A stretch of 64,000 nt of DNA, from positions 51,115,680 through 51,179,679 of the forward strand of contig CM055105.1 in the NCBI GenBank assembly GCA_029204225.1. The letters are read 5' to 3'. This DNA is from Diphasiastrum complanatum (Eukaryota; Streptophyta; Lycopodiopsida; Lycopodiales; Lycopodiaceae). Numbering within the stretch: the stretch's first letter is position 1; each line of letters opens with the position of its first letter. The notes beneath the pieces are model-generated. The model was given only the letters and a program-made list of their open reading frames with translations. It was not told the origin of the DNA and searched no databases. Made by a program: the position numbers and the translations under genes. Below, one piece after another: positions 12,056 to 22,878 of the stretch.

Positions 12056-12403
12056 ATGTTAATGTCAGAGGAGTTTAACAAAGCATATCCAAACATGGAG
12101 GACCGAGGCGGGTACACTCTTTCCGATTTTACGATATGTAAATCTCACAAGCAGAAAGTATTAGCATTGGAGCCGCAACCTCAGTGGCGATGTGCTATGA
12201 TGTTGGAAAATGGATATGCTTTTGAGAGATATATCGTGACACCAACTTACATGCGGGTCAATCCAATATATTATCCCATAAGGCACAGAGAAGTATTTGC
12301 ACCAGAAAGGGTTCCTAATAAAATATATTGGCCAATTCTATCTAAAGAAGTTGAGACCGATGATCCAGCGGCCGATTTTGTAGCCAATTGCAACTATTTC
12401 TAG
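12056..12403 (+). CDS. hypothetical C-terminal domain frame at the gypsy-1 3' end (115 aa)
   Basis: This 115-codon open frame has balanced composition: YTLSDFTICKSHKQK, WRCAMMLENGYAFERY and YIVTPTYMRVNPIYYPI. I do not recognise the domain. It follows another low-complexity P/H/T-rich frame (11661-12062), overlaps its last codons and ends just before sequence that looks like an LTR end. It may be the last exon-like piece of the extra protein of gypsy-1, or an unrelated captured fragment. Confidence 0.45.
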   Translation: MLMSEEFNKAYPNMEDRGGYTLSDFTICKSHKQKVLALEPQPQWRCAMMLENGYAFERYIVTPTYMRVNPIYYPIRHREVFAPERVPNKIYWPILSKEVETDDPAADFVANCNYF

Positions 12404-12765
12404 CAGAGACAACATACAAATCCGGACCGCCATGTTAGGTAGTTTGAAGATAATTGCGGCCTAATATCATTTCTTTCTACCTTAAATTGTTTCTGGGATA
12501 GCGATCTGCCGCCAATAGACATGTTAGAGTCCTCTTTATTTCTTGATGATTTGTAGGTTCTTGGGTTTAAATTTGAAGGTGGATAAGAAAATTTGCTACA
12601 ATTTTGGTGCCGTTTCTGGAGAGCTATGCCAATTTTTCATTTTCAACATGTTTTTTATCCATAGATGGATGTTAGCTTGCATTTAGGCATCTTGGTTCTG
12701 GCATAGTAGTGTTAAAGTTGAATTTTAGAGTTAGTTTTGGGTGAATTTTTCATGTTTTGTGTGGA
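12404..12765 (+). promoter_or_regulatory. possible LTR end plus degraded Tat/Athila-type primer-binding site at 12605-12622
   Basis: The string TGGTGCCGTTTCTGGAGA at 12605-12622 matches 14 of 18 positions of the primer-site motif common after 5' LTRs of Tat/Athila elements (TGGCGCCGTTGCCGGGGA). Three of the four changes are C to T or G to A. It follows TTTGCTACA, a plausible LTR end. If correct, 12404-12600 would be the end of a 5' LTR of another gypsy copy and 12623-12765 its leader, cut off by the satellite. Confidence 0.35.
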
Positions 12766-13896
12766 TTTAGCCTCTTGATTCTTTGTCTTACAATTCACAA
12801 AGCGTTCATCTTTAGGTGAATGTTATAAAAACATTTAAAAAATAGGATCAAATTGGAATGTATTCATTCCCAAATGATGATGTTTTTATTTACCTATTGC
12901 AATGTTAATGTTAGATGATAATGTAAGTCATGGAATCGAGTAGTCTACCCCAACACCAAGTTCAATTATAGAATATAGCATGACATGGATAGGTCAAACT
13001 TGTTTGAGAAATATATCTTGTATTTAAAAGATAATAATCAATAGAGATTTTCTCAAAAAAATAAGTAGATCCAATAGTGAGTAGAGAACTTTTACTCACT
13101 AGCATTAAAGTTGTATTATGGATCTTTTTCCATCCTCAAACATCGGTCACAAAGAAGATTTTACTTATAAATCTTGCATAACAATTTAGGTTACAATGCC
13201 TCACTAAATGATGTGCATTTCAAAGAATTTAAATATTGTTAAAAGATTTTTTGTTAGAAACTATTCTTGCTCACAAATATGATATCTAAAGAAAAAGTAG
13301 AATCTCCAAATATAAAAACCAATTGCATCGTTTATATTTTTATCAACATCATATACCCTAATTGTGTTATGCCTTACTACAGTCACCACAACTTCCTTGT
13401 ACGTGATGAATACACAAAATAATGTGTTAAACTAGCTACCCAGCCAAAAAATGTCATACTTAAAATGTAGGAGAAAGTAAGCCAAAATTAGATTCAATTC
13501 ACACGAGTTGCCAAAATGTTTTTTTTAACAAACAAGCTTCACTTGCTCAAGTACTTAGCTATACAATTTTTAAACTTGGTACTTGAGGTAGCCTATTAAT
13601 TCTTTGTCTTACAATTCACAAAGCAATGGAAAAATCATTGTGCTTATATATATGTTATAAGAGAGGTATTTACTTATTACAATGTGTTAAATTGATGATA
13701 ATGTAATAAGGCATGGAATCGAGTAGACTACCCCAGTACCAAGTTCAATTGCAGAATTTAGCATGAAATGGATAGGTCGAGCTTGTTTGAGAAATATATC
13801 TGGTATTCAAAAGAGAATAATCAATAGCAATTTTTTGAAAAATAATAGATCCAGTAGTCAGTAGAGAATTTATACTCACTAAAATTAAAATTGCTT
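12766..13896 (-). repeat. 0.83-0.88 kb satellite, reverse orientation, about 1.4 monomers
   Basis: On the minus strand this carries the same landmarks as the arrays at 30-51 kb: CACAAAG-AATCAAGAGGCT, TTGTGAGCAAGAATAGTTTC and ACTTGGTGYTGGGGTAGTCTACTCGATTCCATG. The anchor TTCTTTGTCTTACAATTCACAAAGC occurs near 12778 and again near 13601, a period of about 825 bp. The array breaks off at about 13896 in mid-monomer, followed by 200 bp of unassigned DNA before the copia C1 fragment. Confidence 0.8.
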
Positions 13897-14097
13897 TAAA
13901 AACTAGACAATACTAGCTTCAAAACAAGCTATCTAGCAAGATTTTTGGATCAAACATGAAAGAGAACTCTCAAACTGAAATTGGATGTTCCTCACATGTG
14001 TCTGAGCACCTGATTCTATATAGTCAAACCAAATCAATGCCGTATTGATCTCTTTTGATCCAAAATTGAACAAGATAGCTAGGAAAAAAAGCCTACT

Positions 14098-15221
14098 AAG
14101 AATCTTATTAGTGTTGGCCAATTGCTTGATAATGGCCTTGATGTAAAATTCAATGTTGATACTTGCACTATCAAGAAGAATGATGAGATACTTGCATTAG
14201 GATCTAGATTTGGAGGCATCTATAAACTAGATCCAAATGAGTATGTGAATGCTTGTAATGTTGCTCTTGTGAACAAGCTCTCTATGGAGGAATTATGGCA
14301 TAGGAGGTTGGTCTACAAATCCATGCTCTCTATGATCAAAGAAGCCACAGCTATTGGCTTGCCAAAGTCATTCTCCATGAAGATCAAGCCTTGTGAGGCT
14401 TGTGCTATTGCTAAATCTCACAAAAAGCCATTTACAAGATCTTCTATCAAAAGCAAGCATCCTTTGGAGTTAATCCACTTGGATGTGCATTTCTCATCAA
14501 CTACAAGCAAGGGAGGAGCCACTTGTTTTGTTACTTTCATTGATGATTACACAAGATTCACTTGTATATATCTCCTTGCTTCTAAATCTATGGTGTTTGA
14601 TCATTTCCTTATTTTCAAAGCTTATGTAGAGAAGCAATTCTCATTCAAGATTAAAGCTCTTATAAGTGATGGAGGTGGTGAATATATCTCCAATAAACTT
14701 CATGTTTTTTGTGAGCTTGAAGGCATCAAAAGAGAGTTCTCTTGTGCCTACTCTCCATCTCAAAATGGAGCGGCCGAGAGAAAGAATAGATCTCTATGTG
14801 AATGTGCAAAATCTATGAGAATTGAGGCATCTTTGCCCAAAGATTTTGGGGAGACGCCATTAGTTGTGCAAATTATCTTCGCAATAGGCTCCCACATATA
14901 GCTCTTGGAGGAAAGTCACCATATGAAATCTTATATTTGAAGAAGCCTAAGGTTGATCACCTTAGAGTTTTTGGATGCATATGCTTTGCCCATATTCTCT
15001 TGGAAACAAGGAAGAAGGAAGATCCTAGTGCATGCAAAGGGATCATGGTTGGATACTCAACCACCAAGAAGGCCTATAGAGTCTTTATACTCTCTACTTC
15101 TCAAGTTATTGAAAGTAGAGATGTTGTCTTTCATGGAGATCAACACTCATCTTTTGAAGTGGCCGAGATCATGAAGTCTATGGATGCATCACCAAATATT
15201 GATTTTGAAAACATGATGTGA
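14098..15221 (+). pseudogene. C1 pre-integrase and integrase
   Basis: The frame 14122-14901 contains LWHRRLVYKSMLSMIKEA (pre-integrase, with the second histidine of the HHCC motif changed), CEACAIAKSHKKPF, then the core: HLDVHFSS (first aspartate), ISDGGGEYISNK (second aspartate) and SQNGAAERKNRS (glutamate), so the triad is complete. A one-base loss near 14847 (GATTTTGGGGAGAC, where an extra base would restore F-W-G-D) shifts the frame. The rest, including KPKVDHLRVFGC, continues at 14937-15221. Integrase is therefore interrupted but otherwise well preserved, suggesting moderate age. Confidence 0.88.
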
Positions 15222-16914
15222 TGGGGTCGAGATTTGAAGAAGACTCTCCTCGGATTTTCTCACCAAGAAGATCCATGAGAGATAGATCTGAGCCTAAGAG
15301 GCTCTCATATGTTGACAAAGGCAAACAAGTGGATCTTGATTCCACTAATTATGTTTTTTATGTCTCTCATGAAGAGCCAAAGAATGTACAAGAGGCACTC
15401 AATACCAAGGAGTGGTATGATGTCATGAAGCAAGAGTATGATGCATTGATCACCAACAATACTTGGGAGCTTGTGGATCCTCCATCCAACAAGCATGTGA
15501 TTGGTTGCAAGTGGGTATTTCGGATCAAGCTCAATCATGATGGCACCATCAGCAAGTATAAAGCAGGATTATGTGCCAAAGGATTTACTCAGATCCATGG
15601 CCTTGATTATGAGGAGACCTTTGCACCCGTTGCAAAGATGGTGACAATAAGAATTCTTATTTCTCTTTCTTGTTTCTTTATGTGGAAGGTGTTCCAATTA
15701 GATGTATCCAATGATTTTCTAAATGGTTATCTTGATGAGGAGATCTATATGGAACAACCTCAAGGATTCATCAAGGATGAGTCCAAAGTGTGCTTGCTCT
15801 TCAAAAGTCTTTATGGACTCAAGCAAGCACCAAGATCATGGTATTCAAGACTTAATTCTGTTCTTATCTCACTAGGATTTACTCTTAGTGACTATGATCC
15901 TTCCATGTATCTAAAGTTTGTTGATAGGAATAATGTCATTCTTCTAATTTATGTTGATGACATTATTCTTTGTGGAAGTTGTATCAAGGTCGTTGATGAA
16001 ACTAAGCTAGCACTTGGATGTGAGTTTAAAATGCAAGCTCTAGGAGAGATACATTACATCCTAGGCCTAGAAATTGAGTTTTATGAAAATCATGTCTTTA
16101 TATGCCAATCTAGATATGCTCACTCTATGTTGAAAAAATTCCATATGGAAAATTCTAAGAGCATAGATACTCCAATGGAGCAAATTGTAAAAGATCCTAA
16201 TAAAGGTGATGAAAGATCCTTTGAGGACATCACACTTTTTAGGAGTCTTGTAGGCTCCTTGAGTTGGCTTACCATTACTAGGCCCGATCTCAGTTTTTGT
16301 GTGCACAAATTGAGTCAATTTATGCGAGATCCTAAGATCCATCATTGGAAGATGGCCAAGAGGCTTCTAAGATATGTATCTTCATTTTGTGATTATGGTC
16401 TATTTCATAAAAGGGAAGATCTATCCATTGTTGGCTACTCGGATTCGGACTTTGCAAGTGACAAGATGGATCGAAAGTCTATTAGTGCATACACTATCTT
16501 TCTTGGAGGCAATCTAATATCTTGGCTTTCCAAAAAGCAAGATACTATATCTCTCTCTTCATGTGAGGCCGAGTACAAAGCACTCACTACAACCACCAAA
16601 GAGGTGCTTTGGATCAAGAGGTTATTAATGGAGCTAAAGTGCATCAAGGAAGATGATCTACCAATGATCAAGTGTGATAACATCTCGGCCCAAGCTCTTG
16701 CCAATAGTCCCATATCTCATGCAAGAAGCAAGTACATAGAAGTGGCACACCATTTTGTGAGAGAATAGCTTATTGGAGTAGAAATCTATTTGGAGCATGT
16801 CAACTCATCCTCTTGTATTGCCGATCTACTCACCAAGCCTTTGAGCAAAAGTGCTTTCATCAAGCATAGATCTAATCTTGGAGCTATATCAAGATCAATG
16901 CTTAAATCTTCATA
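15218..16914 (+). pseudogene. C1 reverse transcriptase and RNase H
   Basis: A single frame of 516 codons runs from 15218 to 16768: linker, NNTWELVDPPSNKHVIGCKW (RT start), AKMVTIRILISL, QLDVSNDFLNG, SLYGLKQAPRSWYSRL, then the catalytic YVDDI box near 15951-15965. RNase H follows with GYSDSDFASDKMDRKS and LSSCEAEYKAL, both catalytic acid sites present. A TAG at 16766 interrupts after HHFVRE. The downstream sequence continues in the same frame (SCIADLLTKPLSKS) to the final stop near 16914. One nonsense change therefore separates this RT/RNase H from being complete. Confidence 0.9.
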
Positions 16915-16933
16915 GATAATTTTTTAGGAGGAG

Positions 16934-17125
16934 TGTGAAGAATTAAAAAAGATTATCTATGTTAGATATAGGGGTCTTATGTTTATTATATCAAGCATCT
17001 AGGTGTATGATGTTGATAGGAACAAATCTGGCATAGATGGCAAATTATGCATTTCCACTTGTAATGCCACTATTGAGCCAAAATAGAGTAAGAGGCTAAA
17101 CTCGTGCCAATTAGAGTGTAGACAA
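16934..17125 (+). repeat. C1 partial 3' LTR
   Basis: It starts TGTGAAGAATT directly after a purine tract and is truncated at about 17125, where integrase sequence of C2 begins. No matching 5' LTR is in the window. Confidence 0.65.
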
Positions 17126-17862
17126 GTGTAGAGCTTATACACTCAGATGTACATTTCTCCTCTTCTAAAAGTATTGGTGGTGCAACATGTTTTGTCACCT
17201 TTTTTGATGACTTTACTAGATATACTTGGATGTATCTACTTTCTTCAAAGGCTATGGTTTTTTATCACTTCCTAATCTTCAAAGCTCATGTTGAGAAATA
17301 GTTTTCTTTCAAAGTTAAAGCTTTAAGATGTGATGGAGGAGGTGAATACATCTCCAACAAGTTTCATGAATACTGTGAAGGTGAAGGAATAAAGAGAGAG
17401 TTCTCATGTGTTTATTCTCCATCTCAAAATGGAGTAGCTGAGAAGAAAAACAGATCTTTATGTGAATGTGCTAAAGCAATTCGAGTAGCAGCTTCTTTGC
17501 CTAATGAATATTGGGGTGAAGCTATAAATTGTGCAAACTATTTGTGCAATAGATTACCTCACAATGCACTTGCTGGAAAATCACCTTTTGAAGTCTTGTT
17601 TAAGAAGAAACCTAAGGTAGATCACCTTAGAGTTTTTGGTTGTACTTGCTTTGTTCATGTGCCCTTGGAAATGAGGAAAAGAGATGATCCTAATTCTATT
17701 AAGAAAGCTTACAAAATCTATGTTCTCTCTGCCTCAACTATAATTGAGAGTAGAGATGTTATATTCCATGAAGATCAAAAATACATTATTGAGGAGGCCG
17801 AGTTCAAAGATTCTCACAAAGATACTCCAATCATCATTATTATCATGGAGAGATGGGACTGA
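17126..17862 (+). pseudogene. C2 integrase core
   Basis: The triad is readable: LIHSDVHF, LRCDGGGEYISNKF and SQNGVAEKKNRS. A TAG near 17300 replaces the glutamine of VEKQFSF. Between CNSI and KKAYKIYV about 30 bp are missing relative to C3 (which has GVMVGYASK here), and a stop ends the frame at 17862. The N-terminal pre-integrase zinc domain is gone because the copy is truncated there. Confidence 0.85.
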
Positions 17863-17865
17863 GAA

Positions 17866-19004
17866 TTGAGGAGGAGTCACCTTGAATCTTTTCACCAAGG
17901 AGATCTCAAAGAGAAAGATCCGAGCCTAGAAGGCTTACCTACGATAATAGAGGCAAGCAAGTGGAAATCAACTTCACTAATTGTGCTTATTTTATTTCTC
18001 ATGAGGAGCCGAAGGATGTATATGATGCACTCAACTCGAATGAATGGTACCTTGCCATGAAGGAGGAATATGATGCTTTGATGGCCAATAAGACATGGGA
18101 GTTTGTGGATCTTCCATCCAACAAGCACGCCATTGGTTTCAAGTGGGTTTTTTGAGTCAAGTATAATCAAGATGGCACAATCAACAAGTACAAGGCTAGC
18201 CTTTGTGCTAAATGTTTTGCTCAACTTTATGGATTTGATTATGAGGAGACCTTTGCTCCAGTTGCAAAGATGGTATCAATTAGAATCATAATTTCTCTTG
18301 CTTGTTTTTTCAATTGGCAAGTTCTTCAACTAGATGTCTCTAATGCATTTCTAAATGGGTATCTAGAAGAAGAGATTTATATGGATCAGCCTATTGGGTT
18401 CATCCATGACAAAGAAAAAGTTTGCTTGCTCTTCAAAAGTTTATATGGATTGAAGCAATCTCCAAGGTCATGGTATTCTCGTCTTAACACCTTTCTTGAG
18501 TCACTAGGATTTAATCTTAGTAACTATGATCCTTCCTTATATGTCAAGTTTTTTGGTAAAGATATTTTCATTCTTCTTATTTATGTTGATGATATCATTC
18601 TGACAGGAAGTAGTATCAAGTTAGTTGAGGAAACTGTATCACTCTCATCATGTGAAGCTGAGTACAAGGCACTCACTACAACAACAAAGGAAGTGCTTTG
18701 GATCAAGAGGTTACTAGTGGAACTAAAGATAATCTTGTAAGAGGATCTACCTATGATCATGTGTGACAACATTTCAGCCCAAGCCCTTGTCAACAACCCG
18801 ATATTCCATGCAACGAGCAAGGATATTGAAGTTGCACATCACTTCGTGAGAGACAAGCTCATTGGAGGGGAAATCAATTTGGAGCACATCAACACATCAT
18901 CTTGTATTGCTGATATGCTCACCAAACCTTTGAGCAAAAGTTCCTTCATCAAGCATAGAGCCAATCTTGGAGATATACCAAGATCCATGTTCAAATCAAT
19001 ATAG
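17866..19004 (+). pseudogene. C2 RT fused to RNase H by internal deletion
   Basis: RT begins near 17961 (CAYFISHEEPKDVYDAL), has a TGA at about 18153 (VF-stop-VK), then runs open from 18270 to 18740: QLDVSNAFLNG, SLYGLKQSPRSWYS and catalytic YVDDI near 18585. Directly after GSSIKLVEET the reading jumps to VSLSSCEAEYKAL, the RNase H active-site segment. About 0.55 kb present in C1 and C3 is missing at 18636, with the frame kept. The end, 18753-19004, carries the last RNase H residues (SCIADMLTKPLSKS). Confidence 0.87.
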
Positions 19005-19018
19005 ATTATTATTAGGAG

Positions 19019-19811
19019 TGTTAAAATTGGAAAAACAATCCATATTGATTTCTTGGCCTGCTACAATTGTTGTACCATGCAAGTATGTAGCTCGTAAATG
19101 CAAAATGCCAAGTTTGGCCTACATAGAACTCGAGCTACATGGTTATGTAATATCTAGATTGAAGAATACAACTTGCATATAGTTTGTAGACATAGAATAA
19201 GCAAAGTCATGCTTGTAGAAACTCATGGCAATTCACATGCATTAATTGTAAGTGATCCATAGTGACATGCAAGGCATGCACAAAGTGTAATGGACACATG
19301 CATGATGATTTGTACTTTGTTAGTTAGAACTAGCACACTTGTAAAAAGTTAGTAGAATTTCATGCATGGCAAGTGACAAATGTCACATAGACTCTAGATG
19401 TCACTTTAGATGTCATTTTGTAATGAATGGATGTGGTTCTACCTCAAGCTACCTCAAACTCCATAAATATGTGTAGCTCTCCTCACAATCAATGATGAAG
19501 AACCAAAGTTTTGTAGCTACATCATGCCATTTTGGATCTAAACTATTTTGCTTGTTATCTCTCTATCTTTCTCTCTCTAACTCGTGCTGAAGCTAATGCT
19601 TATACACTGATATCTTGTACCTTTGCTAATTATTGATTCATTACTACCATATTCGGTTGCTTAGCATGCTAGATTGTGGTTAAGCCATTTCTTTTAAACT
19701 AGATCTTTCTAATCAATCTAGAATCAGGTTACTATGCTAATCACAAAGCTTAATTAGATCCATCATACTTGTGGACATTCCCCACATGTGTGAAATCTGG
19801 AAATTTTGTCA
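19019..19811 (+). repeat. C2 3' LTR (793 bp)
   Basis: It begins TGTTAAAATTGG after the short purine tract AGGAG and ends AAATTTTGTCA. It aligns along its length with the C3 5' LTR at 23382-24172. A TATA-like CATAAATAT lies near 19462. The terminal TG and CA fit LTR ends. Confidence 0.88.
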
Positions 19812-20145
19812 AATTGGAGATGCTCAAGATTTTGGCTTTATAACCAAGAGGAAGCAAAACGACGAGATTGATAAGTGGTTAAAGCAGCTCTTTTATGAGA
19901 TTTAAGCCCACAAAATTTATGGAAGATCCCTTCCTCCTTTAAAGTAAAATTAAAATGGGAAAGAGAGAGGCAGTAAGAGATTATATTGAATGGGTTAAAC
20001 ACTTCAGATTTGAGTGTGATCCCGATTTGATCAATGAAGATGCTTTGATTATGTGGTTTTTAGCAGGTCTACCCAAACGAGATAGATGCGAGCTAAAACG
20101 GCATACTGAATACGCTACGATACAAAGCGCTATGGTTGATGCAAC
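19812..20145 (+). pseudogene. gypsy-type gag fragment
   Basis: The 64-codon frame at 19955-20149 includes REAVRDYIEWVKHFRFECD and DALIMWFLAGLPKRDRCELK, a typical plant Ty3/gypsy capsid segment (x-V-x-DYI...F-x-AGL). It starts immediately after the C2 LTR and is cut at about 20146 where minus-strand pol begins. It is too short to function. Confidence 0.75.
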
Positions 20146-20770
20146 ATAAGGTTGTGCCTTGTGGAATAATTGTCTCTTCTGTACTTTTGTCAAGGAGTTA
20201 TTGGGTTGGCCAAGCATAAGATATTCAACAATATCTACTGTAGACTCTACATAAAATAATGCAACATCTAGGAGTTCATCATCCACTTCAATTAAAAGGC
20301 ACTGATTCAATGCTTGAAACATAGTCGGCTAGTTAATGTTGTTTACCCTTTCGAACCACAACGCGGAATCAAATTCGGTCAGTAGTAGTATCCATCTCGC
20401 AATACACCTTGTGTTGCATGTCTTGTTCATCAGATAAAGTAACAGCTGATGATCAGTATAAAATGCAAAATGTGTTGCCAATAGATAATGTCAAAACTTT
20501 CTAACAGAAAAAATCATGGCCAACGCTTGACGTTCAATTGCTGAATAATTCTTCAGAGGATCTGTAAGGTGTCTGTTTGCAAAGCTATAGGATAATCTTT
20601 CTTGTATTCACCTAGCTACGTCAAAACTGATCCAATGGCATATTTCGATGCATCAAGGTGAATGTGGAACTCAATTGTCCATATTGGAGCTCATAGTATT
20701 GGTGCAGAAGCTAAAGCTTTTTTCAAGGTTCCATTTCTCACTTGTGCTAGTGGAGATCTTGCCAAATTTT
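20146..20770 (-). pseudogene. gypsy pol fragment (RNase H to pre-integrase linker), inverted relative to the adjacent gag
   Basis: On the minus strand, RNase H motifs are readable with interruptions: FHIHLDASKYAIGSVLT (near 20640-20690), GEYKKDYPIAL, then a histidine/aspartate-rich block. The frame 20322-19981 begins with the linker ELLDVALFYVE, VDIVEYLMLGQPNNSLTK and QKRQLFHKAQPYV, which in complete elements precedes integrase. In-frame stops are frequent. The polarity is opposite to the gag fragment on its left. Confidence 0.75.
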
Positions 20771-22237
20771 CTAGAGACCAAAACTTTCCAGCCTTTCTAT
20801 ACTGCTTTCTGATATACACTCGGTCTGCAATTAGACCATGAGGACAGTGTAAAGCTTCACAAGTTCGAAGTCATGAAAATCCCCAAGGTTAAGAGCTTAA
20901 CCTCTATCAAGCATCGTAGGGCCAAACTTCAATAAGCCACAATTCGGGCAACAATATAGGTGCATTAGGGATTACACCATGTCGAGATCAAAGCCAATCA
21001 ACTGCTTCAAACTCAAATCTACAACGATGTCGTGAGGGTGTGTATAGCATAGATAGGTTTATTTCTTTTTCACACAGGCATGTCAAAAAATGTAGCAGAA
21101 TGTACGGGTGAAGGATTAATAAATCCGCAAGTAGGGCTGGAGTGCAAATGGAAAAGGCCATAGATACAGGTGAGGGATGGCACGACCCACAGGCATGGTT
21201 GAGGTAGATAGGAGGCCCCTTATAACGGAGCGGGCCACAGCAGCTACAGAATCTGGCCAAAAATAGGTTCTTTCTACCATGCAAGCAGGGGAGAAGGGTG
21301 GTGGCCGCAGATCAGATAAGGAGATGAATTCGTAGGTTAGAAAAGATAAGGAAGGAAACCGCAGGCAAGGAATGAGATGCCAGGGCCACGACGTGATCAG
21401 AAAGACCTTTAGTCTTCATATTGGGTCCAACGGCCTTCATTGCAGATTTTACATTCTCAATGCACCATCGTCCTCCTTCACACTAACTTCAATCTTAGAT
21501 CCAGTTCACAGAAATCTGTTGTTGCAGAAGCATTGGTAAATCAAGTGGGCGCAGGCTTCCATGATGCTAAGAACACGATTTGGTCTACAACCTATCTTTT
21601 GTCATAGCCTTCTACTCACACACAACAAGCAGCACCTGAGCATGGATACAATCGGGCCTTCAGGACAGCAAAACAACGCCTCAAGTGCATTGAGGTTCCA
21701 AGCAAGGGTAGGGAAACATTCACTCCCCAAACTAGCCAATCATTTATCAAGCATTCAATTGGGACATTTTCATTGATTTAAACAGAGCACTTCAATTTAA
21801 TGGTGTTGAGTACCGAAAATTGCCAAATCCAACTGTGCGACAATCGACAATATTCGCCAATGATTTGTCCAAGTTAGAATCTGTTGCTACCAGATTGGAT
21901 GATTGCCTACCTTCTTTGGCATTCAATCCAAATGTTGCCATGTATCCGATAAAATCCACGACCAGGTGCCAATTGCCAGATTATATTATCGTGTTGCAAT
22001 GATGGGTGGTTCTTGGGAATCATGATTTTGAGCCTGGACCACTTTCTAATTGGATTGTCGGAGCAAATAAGTGTTTTTTTTCTAGACAAACACAATTTTA
22101 ATACGGAGCGCCTTGAATTCATGAAAAAGGTGTAGTATCATCTTATTATCAAAGTACAACGCGAGGCCAATTAGAGCCTTAAGTGGATAAATCTCGTGAG
22201 GTGTCATGGGATTGCCACCAGTTTTGGTGGGGGATAC
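20771..22237. other. unassigned 1.5 kb, probably decayed gypsy sequence
   Basis: No frame above 100 codons and no conserved motif. The left end may continue the minus-strand RT. The right end (22200-22237) reads CCAGTTTTGGTGGGGGATAC, a purine-rich tract placed exactly like a polypurine tract before the LTR that starts at 22238. The segment is therefore likely the 3' part of a plus-strand gypsy element. Confidence 0.4.
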
Positions 22238-22785
22238 TGTTGGAGGGTTTGCGGATCCCAATGCAATCCTAAACCTAGTTAATAAGTGAGAGGGATTTGG
22301 CACCCTGCGTGTGTAAGTCCAACCCGATGATCACATTGTTATTTGATAACTAGAAAGTTAATAAAAGGACTTTAGACCTTTTTGCGGAACTTTTGATGTC
22401 GCCGACCTAAATGTCAAGTTAGTGAATAAAGTTGGGACTCCCACCAAAATTGGTTCAAATTCAAATTCAAATTGGTTCCCTCCAATTATTGAATGGGTTC
22501 CCAATCTTTTTTAAGTTTGAATAGTTAGGGAGTTAGAAATGGGCCAATAGAATTTTGAGGCCAAGGCCCTCCTCTCCACTATAAATAGGGGCAAACTCGA
22601 GTTGCTCCTCATGTTCAAATCTTCATTTCAATATAAGCAGATTGGCTCTCTTATGAAATGGACTTGTGAATGTCCTTGCTCTCTATAATTTTTCCTCCAT
22701 CTCTCATGCTTTTGTCGTATCTTGCTAATTGTTGGATCTGAATATTATTGGGATTGTATGTTCTTATGCTTTTTGTGAGAGAGAA

Positions 22786-22788
<3 letters not shown>
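22238..22788 (+). repeat. gypsy-like LTR (3' or solo), right end unclear
   Basis: It starts TGTTGGAGGGTTTGCGGATCCC right after a purine-rich tract. A clear TATA box, TATAAATAGG, lies at 22580-22589 (about 340 bp into the LTR). The leader-like part ends in the (GA)n run at 22789, and no terminal CA or repeat flank could be fixed. No partner LTR is in the window. Confidence 0.55.

Positions 22789-22876
<88 letters not shown>
22789..22876 (+). repeat. (GA)n microsatellite, about 43 units
   Basis: It is a perfect GA dinucleotide run, preceded by an imperfect GAGAGAGAAAGGGA. It creates artificial Ser-Leu and Arg-Glu frames on the two strands, which are not genes. Confidence 0.97.

Positions 22877-22878
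<2 letters not shown>

Larger units (their letters stand above)
3174..12403 (+). mobile_element. Ty3/gypsy element with long 3' extra coding region (gypsy-1), LTRs not identified
   Basis: Gag, protease, RT, RNase H and integrase follow in gypsy order from 3174 to 9024. A further 3.4 kb with unassigned open frames follows on the same strand, up to 12403. The three knuckle-like motifs in gag, the absence of a chromodomain after integrase and the long 3' region suggest the Tat/Athila side of plant gypsy elements. This is inference. Stops and frameshifts break gag and pol in many places. Confidence 0.85.
14098..17125 (+). mobile_element. copia element C1, 5'-truncated, with partial 3' LTR
   Basis: Starts inside the protease end (KNLISVGQLLDNG) and continues through pre-integrase, integrase, RT and RNase H, ending with polypurine tract AGGAGGAG at 16926-16933 and an LTR beginning TGTGAAG at 16934. 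The LTR is cut after about 190 bp, where copy C2 begins. Gag, 5' LTR and primer site are absent. The 200 bp before 14098 (13897-14097) are unassigned. Confidence 0.88.
17126..19811 (+). mobile_element. copia element C2, 5'-truncated and internally deleted, with 3' LTR
   Basis: It begins abruptly at the integrase core (VELIHSDVHFSSS) and holds integrase, RT and a shortened RT/RNase H joint. It ends in a 793-bp LTR (19019-19811). It is the same family as C3 at 23.4-26.5 kb: the LTR and coding DNA align closely throughout. C2 kept its 3' end and C3 its 5' end. Confidence 0.88.

Noticed and set aside
9556-12403. Envelope gene of an errantivirus-like element after gypsy-1 pol
   Set aside because: No signal peptide, transmembrane segment or cleavage site is visible; a coiled coil alone is insufficient.
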